Shown piece after piece: positions 40,278 to 49,673 of a stretch of 64,000 nt of DNA (within the stretch, counting starts at the first letter, position 1; every line of letters starts with the position of its first letter). Under the pieces are notes generated by a model. The model saw nothing but the letters and a program-made list of their open reading frames with translations. It was not told where the DNA came from and ran no database searches. The stretch is from the NCBI GenBank assembly GCA_964605655.1, contig CAZSDK010000009.1:1-64000 (forward strand), read 5' to 3'. The translations under genes and the position numbers were made by a program. The stretch is from JAKLIX01 sp964605655 (lineage in GTDB: Bacteria > Bacteroidota > Bacteroidia > Bacteroidales > CAIXZF01).

Positions 40278-42722
40278 ATGAACGACATCTGGAAAAAACT
40301 CCTCCCCTGGGTTCTCGCCATCGTCACCTTCCTTGTCCTCTCCATCGCTTACTTCTCCCCCCTGATCGAAGGAAAGAGGCTGCAACAGGGTGATATCATC
40401 CACTTCAAAGGCGGCGCCAAAGAAATTGAAGATTTCAGGGCAAAGCACGGCACTGAACCCTTATGGACCAACTCCATGTTCGGAGGCATGCCGGCCTACC
40501 AGATCTCCACCAAATACCCCTCTAACCTAACCCGTATCCCCGACCAGATCCTGCAGCTGGGGCTGCCCCGGCCGGCTAACTACCTTTTCCTGTATGCCCT
40601 GGGCTTCTTTATCCTCCTGATGGTCCTCAGGGTCAACCCCTGGCTCGCCGTTGCCGGCTCCATCGGCTTCGCCTTCAGCTCCTATTTCTTCATCATCCTC
40701 GAAGCGGGACATAACTCCAAAGCCCACGCCATCGCCTACATGGCCCCTGTGATCGCAGGGATCATCCTCACCTTCCGGAGAAAATACCTCCTGGGAGGAG
40801 CCCTCACCGCCTTGTTCCTGGCGCTTCAGATCGGGGCCAACCACCTCCAGATCACATACTACATGGGATTCATCATCCTTTTCCTCTCACTGGCCTACCT
40901 GGTGCAGTTTATCAGGGAGAAACAATACCTCCCTTACCTCAAAGCAGCCGCAGTGATCCTGGTGGCTGCCCTTGTGGCGGTAGGTCCCAACATAGGCAAC
41001 CTCCTTACCACCTACGAGTATAGCAAATACACCATCCGCGGGCCTTCAGAGCTTACCCATGACCAGAAAAACAAGACCAGCGGCCTCGACAAAGACTATG
41101 CCACCGACTGGAGCTACGGCGTTAGCGAGACCATGACCCTGCTCATCCCCAATTTCAAAGGCGGCTCATCGAACGGTCCCGTGGGCAAAAACACGGACAT
41201 CTACCGCGCCCTGGAACAGAACAATGTGCCGAATGCCACCGACATTATTAAAAGCGTGCCCACCTACTGGGGGCCCCAGCCCTTCACCTCGGGTCCCGTG
41301 TATGTCGGGGCCATCATGCTGTTCCTCTGCCTGCTCGGACTTATCCTGGTCAAAGGACCCCTCAAATGGGCCATGCTGGCTGCCACCATCCTCTCCATCA
41401 CCCTGGCCTGGGGCCGCCATTTCCCTTTGTTCACCGACTTCTTCCTCAACTATGTGCCCATGTACAACAAGTTCAGGGCCGTCACCATGATCCTGGTCAT
41501 CGCCGAATTCACCATCCCGCTTCTGGGGATACTGGCCGTCAACGAGTTCTTTAACGAGAAGACAGATAAGAAACTGAAACTCAATGCCCTGAAAACAGCA
41601 TTCTTCATCACAGGAGGCATCGCCCTTTTCTTCGCCCTGTTCTCAGGTGGTCTCTTCGATTTTGTAAGCACCGGCGATGCCAAGCTGCGCAGCAATCCCA
41701 ACATCCCGGCCTGGTTCGTCGACAGCCTGCCCGGAACCCGCCTGCAAATTCTCCGGCAGGACGCCTTCCGCTCCCTCCTCTTCATCATCCTCTCTGCCGC
41801 ACTCCTCTGGACAAGCCTGAAATATAAAATCAAGAGAGAATATATTTTTACCGGACTGATCCTTCTCATTCTCATCGACATGTGGCCCGTCAACCACCGC
41901 TTTCTCAACAAAGACAACTTCGTAAGGAAAAGCCAGATGGAAAATCCTTATGAAGCCAGCCAGGCCGACCTGAATATTTTGCAGGACACCGATCCCGACT
42001 ACCGGGTCCTCAACACGGCGGTCAGCACCTTTAATGACGCCAGCACCTCGTATTTCCATAAATCCATCGGTGGTTACCACGGGGCCAAGCTTCGCAGGTA
42101 CCAGGAATTGTTCGAACAACAAATAGCAAATAACAACAGGGGTGTTATTAACATGCTGAATACCAAGTATTTCATCGGAGAAGATGAGAACAGAGCCCCT
42201 GTCGCCCAGAGAAACCCGGAAGCCCTGGGCAATGCCTGGTTCGTGACCGAGGTGAAGATGGTCCCGAATGCTGATGCGGAAATGGCTGCCCTTTCTCAGT
42301 TTGATCCTTCAAAGACGGCCATTGTGGATCAGCGTTTCAGCCAGTATGTGAAAGGTTTTACCTCTCAGAAAGACAGTCTTGACCAGATCAGGCTGACCTC
42401 CTACCAGGCAAACAAACTTGAGTACGAGTACCAGGCTTCTTCACCGCAGCTGGCCGTCTTCTCTGAGATTTATTACGATAAAGGCTGGAAAGCCACCATC
42501 GATGGTCAGCCGGCTCCCCATTTCAGGGCCAATTATGTGCTGAGGGCCATGATAGTGCCTCAGGGAAAACACAAGATCGTCTTTGATTTTCATCCCGACA
42601 CTTACTATAAAGGAGAGAAGATCGCCCTGGCCTCTTCCATACTTCTTTTCCTGTTGGTGGCCGGATTACTGGGCTGGGAGATACGGAAGTATTTCAGAAA
42701 ACCCGCCCCGGCTAAAGCCTGA
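40278..42722 (+). CDS. YfhO-family membrane protein
   Basis: This 814-residue protein has about 12-14 membrane helices, starting at residues 11-31 (LPWVLAIVTFLVLSIAYFSP), and a large soluble C-terminal region (about 560-780) before a last helix. Family features are the first periplasmic loop with EPLWTNSMFGGMPAYQIS, the helix containing FSSYFFIILEAGHNSKAHAI, and late YYDKGWKATIDGQPAPHFRANYVLRAM. YfhO proteins are GT-C-like; characterised members in Gram-positives glycosylate lipoteichoic acid, so a role in adding sugars to a surface polymer is reasonable but unproved here. A glycosyltransferase gene follows after 6 bases. Confidence 0.85.
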   Translation: MNDIWKKLLPWVLAIVTFLVLSIAYFSPLIEGKRLQQGDIIHFKGGAKEIEDFRAKHGTEPLWTNSMFGGMPAYQISTKYPSNLTRIPDQILQLGLPRPANYLFLYALGFFILLMVLRVNPWLAVAGSIGFAFSSYFFIILEAGHNSKAHAIAYMAPVIAGIILTFRRKYLLGGALTALFLALQIGANHLQITYYMGFIILFLSLAYLVQFIREKQYLPYLKAAAVILVAALVAVGPNIGNLLTTYEYSKYTIRGPSELTHDQKNKTSGLDKDYATDWSYGVSETMTLLIPNFKGGSSNGPVGKNTDIYRALEQNNVPNATDIIKSVPTYWGPQPFTSGPVYVGAIMLFLCLLGLILVKGPLKWAMLAATILSITLAWGRHFPLFTDFFLNYVPMYNKFRAVTMILVIAEFTIPLLGILAVNEFFNEKTDKKLKLNALKTAFFITGGIALFFALFSGGLFDFVSTGDAKLRSNPNIPAWFVDSLPGTRLQILRQDAFRSLLFIILSAALLWTSLKYKIKREYIFTGLILLILIDMWPVNHRFLNKDNFVRKSQMENPYEASQADLNILQDTDPDYRVLNTAVSTFNDASTSYFHKSIGGYHGAKLRRYQELFEQQIANNNRGVINMLNTKYFIGEDENRAPVAQRNPEALGNAWFVTEVKMVPNADAEMAALSQFDPSKTAIVDQRFSQYVKGFTSQKDSLDQIRLTSYQANKLEYEYQASSPQLAVFSEIYYDKGWKATIDGQPAPHFRANYVLRAMIVPQGKHKIVFDFHPDTYYKGEKIALASSILLFLLVAGLLGWEIRKYFRKPAPAKA

Positions 42723-42728
42723 CCGCTG

Positions 42729-44036
42729 ATGAAGAATCTCCTGGTCATCACCTATTACTGGCCTCCCAGCGGAGGGGCAGGAGTGCAGCGCTGGCTTAAA
42801 TTCGTTAAGTATCTCAGGCTTTATGGATGGGAGCCGGTGATCTATACTCCGGAAAATCCCGAGTACCCTGCCCTGGACGAGAGTCTCGCGAAGGAAGTCC
42901 CAAAAGACCTTACCATCATCAGGACCAGGATCATAGAGCCTTATTCTGCCTATAAAAGGTTTATCGGGAGGAATAAAGAAGAAGCCATCTCTGCAGGCTT
43001 CCTGACGGAAAAAAAGAAACCCGGTGCCACCGAGAAGATCGCTGTCTGGATCCGTGGAAACCTGTTTATCCCGGATGCCAGGAAATTCTGGATCAGGCCT
43101 TCCGTGAGGTTTTTATCCTCCTGGCTTCAGGATCACCCGGTAGATGCCATGGCCTCTACCGGGCCGCCTCACTCCTGCCACCTGATCGCGCTGGGACTGA
43201 AAAGAAAGCTGGGTATCCCCTGGGTGGCTGATTTCAGGGATCCCTGGACCGACATCGACTTTTACCGTGACCTGAAACTCACTTCCTTTGCCGATAAAAA
43301 ACACCGGCGGCTCGAAAAGGAGGTCCTGACGGCTGCCGATGAGGTCATCATGATCAGCAAGACCCAGGCCGCACGGTTCCGTGATATCCTGGACCGCAAC
43401 TACCAGGTGATCACCAACGGTTATGACGAGGAGGATTATCGGGTGACGGGAACGGTCGCCCTGGATACCGGATTCAGCCTGGCACACATCGGAAGCCTGG
43501 TCCCGGCCAGGAACCCGCACAAACTCTGGGAGGCACTTGCCCAACTTACCACTGAGATTCCTTCACTGAAGGATGACCTGGAAATTAAACTGGTAGGCAA
43601 GGTCGATTACTCCGTCATTGATGCGATTCATAAGTACGGCTTGCAATCCAATCTCAATAAGATAGATTACCTGTCTCATGCCGAGGTGGTCAAAGTGCAG
43701 TTCCGTTCACAGGTGTTGCTGCTACTGATCAACGACACTCCCAATGCCATGGGAATACTGACCGGGAAATTCTTCGAGTACCTGGCGGCTTCGCGACCCA
43801 TTCTTTGTATCGGTCCTCCTGAAGGAGATGCGGCAGCCATCCTCAGACAAACTGGTGCAGGATATACTATTGATTATCAAGACATTGAAGCCATGAAGCA
43901 ACGTATCAGGGAACTATATGAAAGGTTTCGTTCTGGGGATTTGCAGATTAATTCCAGGGACATTCTCCCTTATTCCAGGAGAGAGCTGACCCGTAAACTG
44001 GCAGAAGTGCTGGATGGGGCAGTGGGCAGTCAATAG
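42729..44036 (+). CDS. Glycosyltransferase, GT4-like (GT-B fold)
   Basis: This 435-residue enzyme opens with YYWPPSGGAGVQRWLKFVKY, a subfamily signature also seen in the gene at 52461. It has AVWIRGNLFIPDARKFWIRP, WVADFRDPWTDIDFYRDL, and a C-terminal domain with LAHIGSLVPARNPHKLWEAL and GKFFEYLAASRPILCIGPPEGDAAAIL. It probably acts at the cytosolic face of the membrane in glycan assembly with the YfhO protein just upstream. The last codons (GAVGSQ, stop) fall in a GGCAGT repeat at the junction with the converging YihY gene. Confidence 0.85.
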   Translation: MKNLLVITYYWPPSGGAGVQRWLKFVKYLRLYGWEPVIYTPENPEYPALDESLAKEVPKDLTIIRTRIIEPYSAYKRFIGRNKEEAISAGFLTEKKKPGATEKIAVWIRGNLFIPDARKFWIRPSVRFLSSWLQDHPVDAMASTGPPHSCHLIALGLKRKLGIPWVADFRDPWTDIDFYRDLKLTSFADKKHRRLEKEVLTAADEVIMISKTQAARFRDILDRNYQVITNGYDEEDYRVTGTVALDTGFSLAHIGSLVPARNPHKLWEALAQLTTEIPSLKDDLEIKLVGKVDYSVIDAIHKYGLQSNLNKIDYLSHAEVVKVQFRSQVLLLLINDTPNAMGILTGKFFEYLAASRPILCIGPPEGDAAAILRQTGAGYTIDYQDIEAMKQRIRELYERFRSGDLQINSRDILPYSRRELTRKLAEVLDGAVGSQ

Positions 44037-44087
44037 TCAGCAGTCAGCAGCGGGCAATATACATTATCAACTATCAATTATCAATTA
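44017..44087. repeat. GGCAGT, AGTCAGC and TATCAATT simple repeats at a gene junction
   Basis: GGGCAGTGGGCAGT (44017-44030) is followed by an AGTCAGC pair (44036-44049) and by ATTATCAACTATCAATTATC and its continuation to 44087. The tract supplies the last codons of the glycosyltransferase on one side and of the YihY protein (LIDN, stop) on the other. Confidence 0.8.
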
Positions 44088-45015
44088 ACCCTCCCCTGGC
44101 CTTGCCGGCCACCAGGATGCTGGCATTCAGTTCAAATCCCACCAGCAGGATGATGCTGTTGAAATAGATATACAGCAGCAGGATGATGAGGGTGCCTATC
44201 GATCCGTACAGTGCGTTGTATTTACTGAAATTGCTGACATAAAAGTCGAATCCCAGGGAAGTGATCATGGTCAGTGCGGTGGCCAATGAAGATCCTGCTG
44301 AAAAGTAACGGTACCGGCTCCTTTTGGCCGGGCCGAAATAGTAAAGGGAAGAATAGACAAAATACATCAGGGCGATGATCACGACCCATTTCCCAGTCTG
44401 CAGAAGGTAATAGTATGAGTTGAGGACGAGGTTGTTCCTGCTGGCGATAAAATCAAGGACCACCGTGCCCGTGGTAATCAGGGCAATGGCGGTGATAGTG
44501 AAGACCGACATGAGCAAAACCAGGAATACGGCGATCATCCGCTGACGGAAGGCCGTGCGGGTCTCCACGCTGAGAACGGTCATATTGAAAGCCTCGATGA
44601 TACTGTTGATGCCGTTGGTAGAAAAATACAATGCCATGATAAAGCCCACAGACAACAGTCCTCCCCTGGGTCTCATGATAATATCATGAATGGTGGACTC
44701 CAGCAGGCCAAAGGCATGGCCGGGAATGAGGTCCTTCAGAAGAGACATCAGTTGTTCCTGGAAGTTCTGTACGGGGATGTAAGGGATGATGGTAAAGAAG
44801 AAGATGATGGCAGGGAAGGTGGCCAGGAAAAAATTATAGGCGATGGAAGAGGCGCGGGATGTCAGGCTGCCCTTCATCATCCCGTGGAGAAAAAATCGTG
44901 CGACCTCATAAACGGTCAAACCGTCGAAACCGGGGAACACCAGTCTCTTCGAAAGTCCTATCAAAAGCGACAGGGGCGGGAGTTCCAGAAGGCGTTTCTT
45001 CCAGTCGAAGGGCAT
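44074..45015 (-). CDS. YihY/virulence factor BrkB family membrane protein
   Basis: This 313-residue protein has six main hydrophobic helices and the family pattern: MKGSLTSRASSIAYNFFLATFPAIIFF near residues 50-75, a central helix pair around STNGINSIIEAFN, YYFGPAKRSRYRYFSAGSS, and the C-terminal NALYGSIGTLIILLLYIYFNSIILLVGFELNA. It was once annotated as RNase BN, which is not supported. The function of the family is unclear (possible transporter). It follows nadC on the same strand after a 9-base gap. Confidence 0.9.
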   Translation of the reverse strand: MPFDWKKRLLELPPLSLLIGLSKRLVFPGFDGLTVYEVARFFLHGMMKGSLTSRASSIAYNFFLATFPAIIFFFTIIPYIPVQNFQEQLMSLLKDLIPGHAFGLLESTIHDIIMRPRGGLLSVGFIMALYFSTNGINSIIEAFNMTVLSVETRTAFRQRMIAVFLVLLMSVFTITAIALITTGTVVLDFIASRNNLVLNSYYYLLQTGKWVVIIALMYFVYSSLYYFGPAKRSRYRYFSAGSSLATALTMITSLGFDFYVSNFSKYNALYGSIGTLIILLLYIYFNSIILLVGFELNASILVAGKARGGLIDN

Positions 45016-45024
45016 TAAAAGGTA

Positions 45025-45861
45025 TTATTGAACCGCTTTAAGACTTAAATCAAGGGAATGGATCTGATGGGTAAGAGCCCCCACCGAGATATAGTCCACC
45101 CCGCATTCTGCCACTTCACGGATATTTTTCAGGGTGATCCCGCCTGAGGCCTCTGTCTCGAAGCGGCCGCCGATCATCTTCACCGCTTCTCTGAGCAGCA
45201 TGGGAGAAAAGTTATCCAGCATGATGCGATGCACCTGTCCTGTCTGCAGCACTTGCTTCAGTTCTTCAAGGTTCCTGACTTCAATCTCTATGCGGAGGTC
45301 TTTGCCCAAGGTGTCGAGGTAGGCCCTGACCCGGCGGATGGAGGCGTCTATGCCCCCGGCAAAATCCACATGATTGTCTTTGACCAGTATCATGTCGTAC
45401 AGCCCGAAACGATGATTATTACCACCTCCTATCATGACAGCCTCTTTCTCAAAGGAACGCATATTGGGTGTGGTCTTCCTGGTATCGAGGATCTGAGCCC
45501 CTGTTCCTTCGACTGCATCCGCGTATTGCCGCGTCTGGGTGGCAATGCCGCTCATCCGCTGCATAAAATTCAGCACCAGCCTTTCGGCTTTCAGCATCGA
45601 ATGGACATTCCCTTCCACCGTAAAGACCACATCTCCCGGGGAAATCCTGCTTCCGTCGCGAATCAGGACCTCAACCTGAAGTTCAGGGTCTGTCTGCCTG
45701 AAAACCATTAAAGCAATCCTGACGCCGGCAAGGATCCCTTTCTCCTTGACCAGCAGCTTCATCTTCCCCCGGGTACCCTGGGGAATGGTGGACAAGGAGG
45801 TATGGTCCCCGTCACCGCAATCCTCTTCGATGGCGTTCCTGATGAGTTCTTCTTCCGTCAT
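45025..45861 (-). CDS. nadC: Nicotinate-nucleotide diphosphorylase (carboxylating)
   Basis: Quinolinate phosphoribosyltransferase, 278 residues, converts quinolinate and PRPP to nicotinate mononucleotide in NAD synthesis. It has the opening EEDCGDGDHTS, ERLVLNFMQRMSGIATQT, the PRPP-binding ILDTRKTTPNMRSFEKEAVMIGGGNNHRFGL, VKDNHVDFAGGI, IEIEVRNLEELK, IMLDNFSP and ASGGITLKNIREVAECGVDYISVGALTH. The frame is open to an ATG at 45885, but that would overlap the upstream gene; ATG 45861 (MTEEELIRN) matches family length. No nadA or nadB is in the window. Confidence 0.95.
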   Translation of the reverse strand: MTEEELIRNAIEEDCGDGDHTSLSTIPQGTRGKMKLLVKEKGILAGVRIALMVFRQTDPELQVEVLIRDGSRISPGDVVFTVEGNVHSMLKAERLVLNFMQRMSGIATQTRQYADAVEGTGAQILDTRKTTPNMRSFEKEAVMIGGGNNHRFGLYDMILVKDNHVDFAGGIDASIRRVRAYLDTLGKDLRIEIEVRNLEELKQVLQTGQVHRIMLDNFSPMLLREAVKMIGGRFETEASGGITLKNIREVAECGVDYISVGALTHQIHSLDLSLKAVQ

Positions 45862-45871
45862 CCTTGAATGA

Positions 45872-46279
45872 TTATACCGGTTCAAACTGTATCTGCTGGA
45901 GGTAATAACGGTCCCCCGACTTTTTCAGCAGGCAATAGGTCTTGTAACTCTTCTTCTGCGTGGTAAGATAGGTTCCAATGTAGAAGACCGACCCGTCCTT
46001 CGAAATGCCATTATGGTTCATCTTAAAGGAGGCAGGCGGGTTTTTGCTGAAAAAATCTTTGAGGATGACCTCAGCCTGTGCCTTACTGAAAGTGCCTTCA
46101 TTGCCGGGAAGCGTCAGGTCTACGGTATGACTGATAAACCTTGATAGCTGGGCGACACTGCCGTTTTTAAGGGCTTCGGTGAGATCACCCTGAAGGTCCG
46201 GTAAGACATCAGGGAATGAAGAAGTCCCTGATAACAGCAAGACACTGACAATCAATACTATCCTGAATATATTCTTCAT
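45872..46279 (-). CDS. DUF4783 domain protein, exported
   Basis: This 135-residue protein from ATG 46279 has a signal peptide (MKNIFRIVLIVSVLLLSGTS). A compact NTF2-like alpha/beta domain follows: LTEALKNGSVAQLSRFISHTVDL, AQAEVILKDFFSKNPP, SFKMNHNGISKDGSVFYIGTY, YKTYCLLKKSGDRYYLQQIQF. This is the DUF4783 pattern, common in Bacteroidota and often near nadC and rlmH, as here. Earlier in-frame ATGs (46315, 46285) would precede the signal peptide. Function is unknown; the fold suggests binding rather than catalysis. Confidence 0.82.
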   Translation of the reverse strand: MKNIFRIVLIVSVLLLSGTSSFPDVLPDLQGDLTEALKNGSVAQLSRFISHTVDLTLPGNEGTFSKAQAEVILKDFFSKNPPASFKMNHNGISKDGSVFYIGTYLTTQKKSYKTYCLLKKSGDRYYLQQIQFEPV

Positions 46280-46348
46280 TATCATGATATGAGATGAACT
46301 CAAAAACCGGGCCAAAGTCGGTGATCAGGGTTATTCCCTTATTCCTTC

Positions 46349-46379
46349 CAAAAATAGTGGAATATCCCGATCATTGCAA
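46349..46379 (-). promoter_or_regulatory. Promoter of the DUF4783-nadC-yihY group
   Basis: Minus-strand TTG (46379-46377) and TATTTTTG (46356-46349) are spaced by 20 bases, matching the phylum's -33/-7 promoter. The ATG of the DUF4783 gene is about 70 bases downstream. Confidence 0.6.
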
Positions 46380-46397
46380 CAGAAAATTTGTATTTTG

Positions 46398-46413
46398 GCC
46401 GGGAATACCCGGC
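46398..46413. promoter_or_regulatory. Hairpin ahead of rlmH
   Basis: GCCGGG-AATA-CCCGGC is a perfect 6-base-pair stem with a 4-base loop, ending 5 bases before the rlmH ATG. If transcribed, it would cover the ribosome-binding region. It shares GGAATACCCGG with the palindrome at 10267-10284. Confidence 0.35.
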
Positions 46414-46418
46414 TGACC

Positions 46419-46892
46419 ATGAAACTCATCCTGATCTTTACCGGTAAAACACAGGAAGCTTATATCAAAGAAGGCCTCGGGATGTATCTCGACCGGCTTA
46501 AACATTATCTTCCTGTGGAAATCATGGAATTGAAACCTCCTTCCTTCCTTTCAGGCCTGAAAGGAGATACGTACCGTCAGAAAGAAAGCGATTGGCTGAT
46601 ACAGAACCTTCCGGAGACGGACTTTCTGGTGCTTCTCGACGAATCCGGAAAACAGCTTTCTTCCGAGGGTTTGGCGGTCTTCCTGCAAGGCAGGATGAAC
46701 CAGGGCACGCGCCAGCTGACTTTCCTGGTCGGAGGGGCCTATGGTTTCTCCGATAAGCTCAAACAAAAAGGGAACCTTGTCCTGTCGCTTTCCCTGATGA
46801 CCTTTACCCACCAGATGACCCGGATCATCCTTGCCGAACAACTGTACCGGGCCATGACCATACTGAAAGGCGAACCTTATCATAATCCTTAA
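46419..46892 (+). CDS. rlmH: 23S rRNA (pseudouridine1915-N3)-methyltransferase
   Basis: This 157-residue SPOUT-class enzyme methylates pseudouridine 1915 in helix 69 of 23S rRNA. It has the start MKLILIFTGKTQEAYIKEG, FLVLLDESGKQLSSEG, the SAM-binding knot TFLVGGAYGFSDKLKQKGN, and the diagnostic LSLMTFTHQMTRIILAEQLY followed by RAMTILKGEPYHNP. An in-frame start at 46374 is possible but adds residues foreign to the family. A membrane protein gene follows after 9 bases. Confidence 0.97.
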   Translation: MKLILIFTGKTQEAYIKEGLGMYLDRLKHYLPVEIMELKPPSFLSGLKGDTYRQKESDWLIQNLPETDFLVLLDESGKQLSSEGLAVFLQGRMNQGTRQLTFLVGGAYGFSDKLKQKGNLVLSLSLMTFTHQMTRIILAEQLYRAMTILKGEPYHNP

Positions 46893-46901
46893 ATCCTGAA
46901 A

Positions 46902-48320
46902 ATGAACCTTTCAGATTTTTACAGCTTCTGGGATATTTTCTGGGTTCCTCTGTACCTGCTGGTCACACTTTTCTTTGCTTATCTCTATGCCAACAGGAAA
47001 AAAGAAGAAAATCCCGTTTACCGTTATTTCCTGCCGGGACTGATGGTCAAAATAGCCGGCGGATTACTTTTTACGGCGATCTACACTTTTTATTACAAGG
47101 GAGGCGATTGTCATGCGTACTTTTGGAGCGCCAAATCGCTGGTAAACCTCCTTTTCAAGGAACCAGACGCCTTTTTTTCCATCCTCCGCGGTAACACCAC
47201 CAGGGAAAACTGGTCGTTCTTTGACTTTGACACAGGCTTCCCCACCAGGACCATGTACTTCAAGGGGGGAGAGAACTTTGCCGTTCCGCGCTTTATGGTG
47301 CCTTTTGCGCTCCTTGGTTTCAACGACATGCTCCTGGCTACCATCCTTCTCGATATCTTCGCTTTCTGGGGCTTGTGGCAGTTTTTCAAGATGGTGGCCC
47401 ATCTGTTCCCCAGCGCTTCCAAACACCTGGCTATTGCGGTGTTGTTTGTTCCTTCCATCCTGTTCTGGGGTTCCGGTATCATGAAAGATTCTTTCACTCT
47501 CACCGCCACCCTGTGGGCCATTAAGAACATGTTCTCTGTCTTTATTATGAAGAAAAAGATCCTGGGTAACGCGGCCATGCTGGTGGTGAATATCCTTACG
47601 ATCATCTCCATGAAACCGTATATCGCCATTGCCCTCATCCCCTGCCTGGCTCTGGCATGGACCCACCAGTGGATCACCCGCATTAAAAATCCTGTACTGG
47701 GGTTTTACCTTTCTCCGGTGCTCATTGCCGTGGGACTGTGGATAGGAGTATTCTCCCTGAGCATCATGAGCAGCCGCATGGGCACTTACTCATCGGTGGA
47801 GAACATCGTGTCAAAGGCACAGATCAACCAGAAAGACCTTATCCGGTCGGAGGAGTACGGAACACATAGCTTTGATATTGGTGCTATCGACGCTTCTCCC
47901 TCCACCATGCTTTTTAAGGCACCGGTTGCCATCATTGCCGGTATTTACAGGCCATTCCTCTGGGAAGCTGGTAATGTGGTGATGCTCATTTCCGGGCTGG
48001 AGAACACCCTGATCTTGTTTTTCACCCTGTTCATTTTGTGGAAATCAGGTTGGAGAAGGGTTATCAATAAACTCCGGCATGAGCCTTTTCTTCTGTTTTC
48101 CCTGACTTTCAGTTTGATTTTTGCTTTTTCGGTGGGGGTATCCACGGCTAATTTTGGTGCTTTGGTACGTTACAAGATACCCGGAATACCCTTATTCCTC
48201 TGCACCCTGGCCATCCTCTGGGACCACTACCGCAGCTCAATGGCCGCCCGGCAGGTTTCTGCGGTCACGGATCAGCTCCAGGCACCATCCGGCGAATATG
48301 GCAGCAGGGACCAGCAGTAA
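46902..48320 (+). CDS. Polytopic membrane protein, unknown (possible GT-C or polymerase)
   Basis: This 472-residue protein has about 10 membrane helices. Recognisable stretches are LPGLMVKIAGGLLFTAIYTFYYKGGDCHAYF, GENFAVPRFMVPFALLGFND, FVPSILFWGSGIMKDSFTL and MKPYIAIALIPCLALAW. The GGD-C loop after the second helix, and the Lys-Asp after WGSGIM, resemble acidic loops of membrane glycosyltransferases and Wzy-like proteins, but I cannot name a family. The last 84 bases overlap the end of the converging GT39 gene; the overlapping tail (from SSMAARQVSA) is hydrophilic and may be dispensable. Confidence 0.72.
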   Translation: MNLSDFYSFWDIFWVPLYLLVTLFFAYLYANRKKEENPVYRYFLPGLMVKIAGGLLFTAIYTFYYKGGDCHAYFWSAKSLVNLLFKEPDAFFSILRGNTTRENWSFFDFDTGFPTRTMYFKGGENFAVPRFMVPFALLGFNDMLLATILLDIFAFWGLWQFFKMVAHLFPSASKHLAIAVLFVPSILFWGSGIMKDSFTLTATLWAIKNMFSVFIMKKKILGNAAMLVVNILTIISMKPYIAIALIPCLALAWTHQWITRIKNPVLGFYLSPVLIAVGLWIGVFSLSIMSSRMGTYSSVENIVSKAQINQKDLIRSEEYGTHSFDIGAIDASPSTMLFKAPVAIIAGIYRPFLWEAGNVVMLISGLENTLILFFTLFILWKSGWRRVINKLRHEPFLLFSLTFSLIFAFSVGVSTANFGALVRYKIPGIPLFLCTLAILWDHYRSSMAARQVSAVTDQLQAPSGEYGSRDQQ

Positions 48321-49673
48321 CACATCGGCAGGCAGAAAGTACCTCATTTCGATATTTCTCAGCTGTATGGCTGTGCCCCCGCATAGGAGCAGGTAGGTCG
48401 TGAGGAAAAACAGCAACAACAGTCCCCTGGACGCCCATCCATCTTCCCACCCTTTTTTCCCGGGCCGGCAAAGACCTATGATACCCAGCAGTATCAGTAA
48501 AGAGCGATAAAAGAACAAGCCGGAGGCCAGGCTCCTTAACAGGGAACCACTGTCGGACAATTCACTCTTGAAAAGTGCTTTCTTCAGGTTCCCCAAAGGC
48601 ACTTTTACGTAATAATTCAGAGGATTATACCTTCGCTGGTTATCGGCCAGTCTGCCGAAAAGGTCACTGATCTCCGCATTGCAGTTGGGGACGTCAAACG
48701 ACTGCGACCAGTACCCTTTCTTATGGCTGATGCCGCTGCCACAATGCCGGGCAAGGATAACCGCCCGCTCCAGGAGCAGGGAGTCTCCCGGATGGTGGTA
48801 AGAAGCTTTGGGGAAGTTCACCTTTTCATTCCTGATGAGCTGGGTGTACTGCGGCTCCCACCCCGGTTTCACCGAAAACATATACTGCATGAAGGAAAGC
48901 GCATCTTCATCCCAGTTGTAAAATCCTCTCAGGTCCTGCATCAGCACCCAGCGTCCATGGTTCAGGTAGTTCCTTGCCGGCCACCAGCCGTAGACCAGGA
49001 TGCATCCCAGGCCGAGGAGGACAGACTGAAGCAGGAACCTTCTCATCTCTTTACGGTAACGGATGAGAAGGTAACAAAGTAGTGCAGGGATCAGAAATAC
49101 CGCCTGCGGGCGTACCAGGATGGCAGCACCCAGTACCATGCCGGAAATTAAAAGGCTGAGAGGCTTTTCGTTCCTTATAACCAGATAAACGGTTAAAATG
49201 ATAAGGCTTACACCAAGGGTCTCCGCGTAGATCACCGGGGTCCACACCATGGTGAAGGGGTAGGTCATGGCCAGGATCAGGGCGATGCGGGCTACCCTCC
49301 GTTTCCCGGTGATCCGAAGTGTGATCAGAAAGAGAAGCCATGCCGAGAACAGGTCGAGGAGCACCTGAACCCAGGTGATCACTCCGAAAGCGAGGTCCCA
49401 GTCACAGCCGGCCAGCAGGTAAAAAGCCCCGATAAAAAAAGGATAACCGGGCATCCTGCCGAAATAGCCGTACTCTTTATCAGGATTGACCGTATAATCG
49501 CCCGTCTCCAGCAGGTTTTGAAAAGACCAGGCATAGGAGTATGTGTCCCCGTCGACATGGATATTTTCCCTTCCGAAATAAGGTTTTGCAATGACCAGGA
49601 TGAAAATCACGCGGAGCACCAGTCCGGCCAGGACCAGGTAAAACTCAACTCCCGGCCGCCCGAACCGTCTCAT
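48237..49673 (-). CDS. GT39-like membrane glycosyltransferase (GT-C)
   Basis: This 478-residue protein has about 10-11 membrane helices. The first periplasmic loop carries an acidic motif (HVDGDTYSYAWSFQNLLETGDYT) followed by GYFGRMPGYPFFIGAFYLL, as in ArnT/PMT-type enzymes that use polyprenyl-phosphate sugars on the outer face of the inner membrane. Later segments include YPFTMVWTPVIYAETLGVSL and IRNEKPLSLLISGMVLGAAILVRPQ. It is the last gene of the 12-gene operon and overlaps the upstream GT2 gene by 29 bases. The GT2 enzyme would make the lipid-linked donor that this enzyme uses, a common pairing. Confidence 0.82.
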   Translation of the reverse strand: MRRFGRPGVEFYLVLAGLVLRVIFILVIAKPYFGRENIHVDGDTYSYAWSFQNLLETGDYTVNPDKEYGYFGRMPGYPFFIGAFYLLAGCDWDLAFGVITWVQVLLDLFSAWLLFLITLRITGKRRVARIALILAMTYPFTMVWTPVIYAETLGVSLIILTVYLVIRNEKPLSLLISGMVLGAAILVRPQAVFLIPALLCYLLIRYRKEMRRFLLQSVLLGLGCILVYGWWPARNYLNHGRWVLMQDLRGFYNWDEDALSFMQYMFSVKPGWEPQYTQLIRNEKVNFPKASYHHPGDSLLLERAVILARHCGSGISHKKGYWSQSFDVPNCNAEISDLFGRLADNQRRYNPLNYYVKVPLGNLKKALFKSELSDSGSLLRSLASGLFFYRSLLILLGIIGLCRPGKKGWEDGWASRGLLLLFFLTTYLLLCGGTAIQLRNIEMRYFLPADVLLLVPAAIFAGWCLELIRDRRNLPGGH

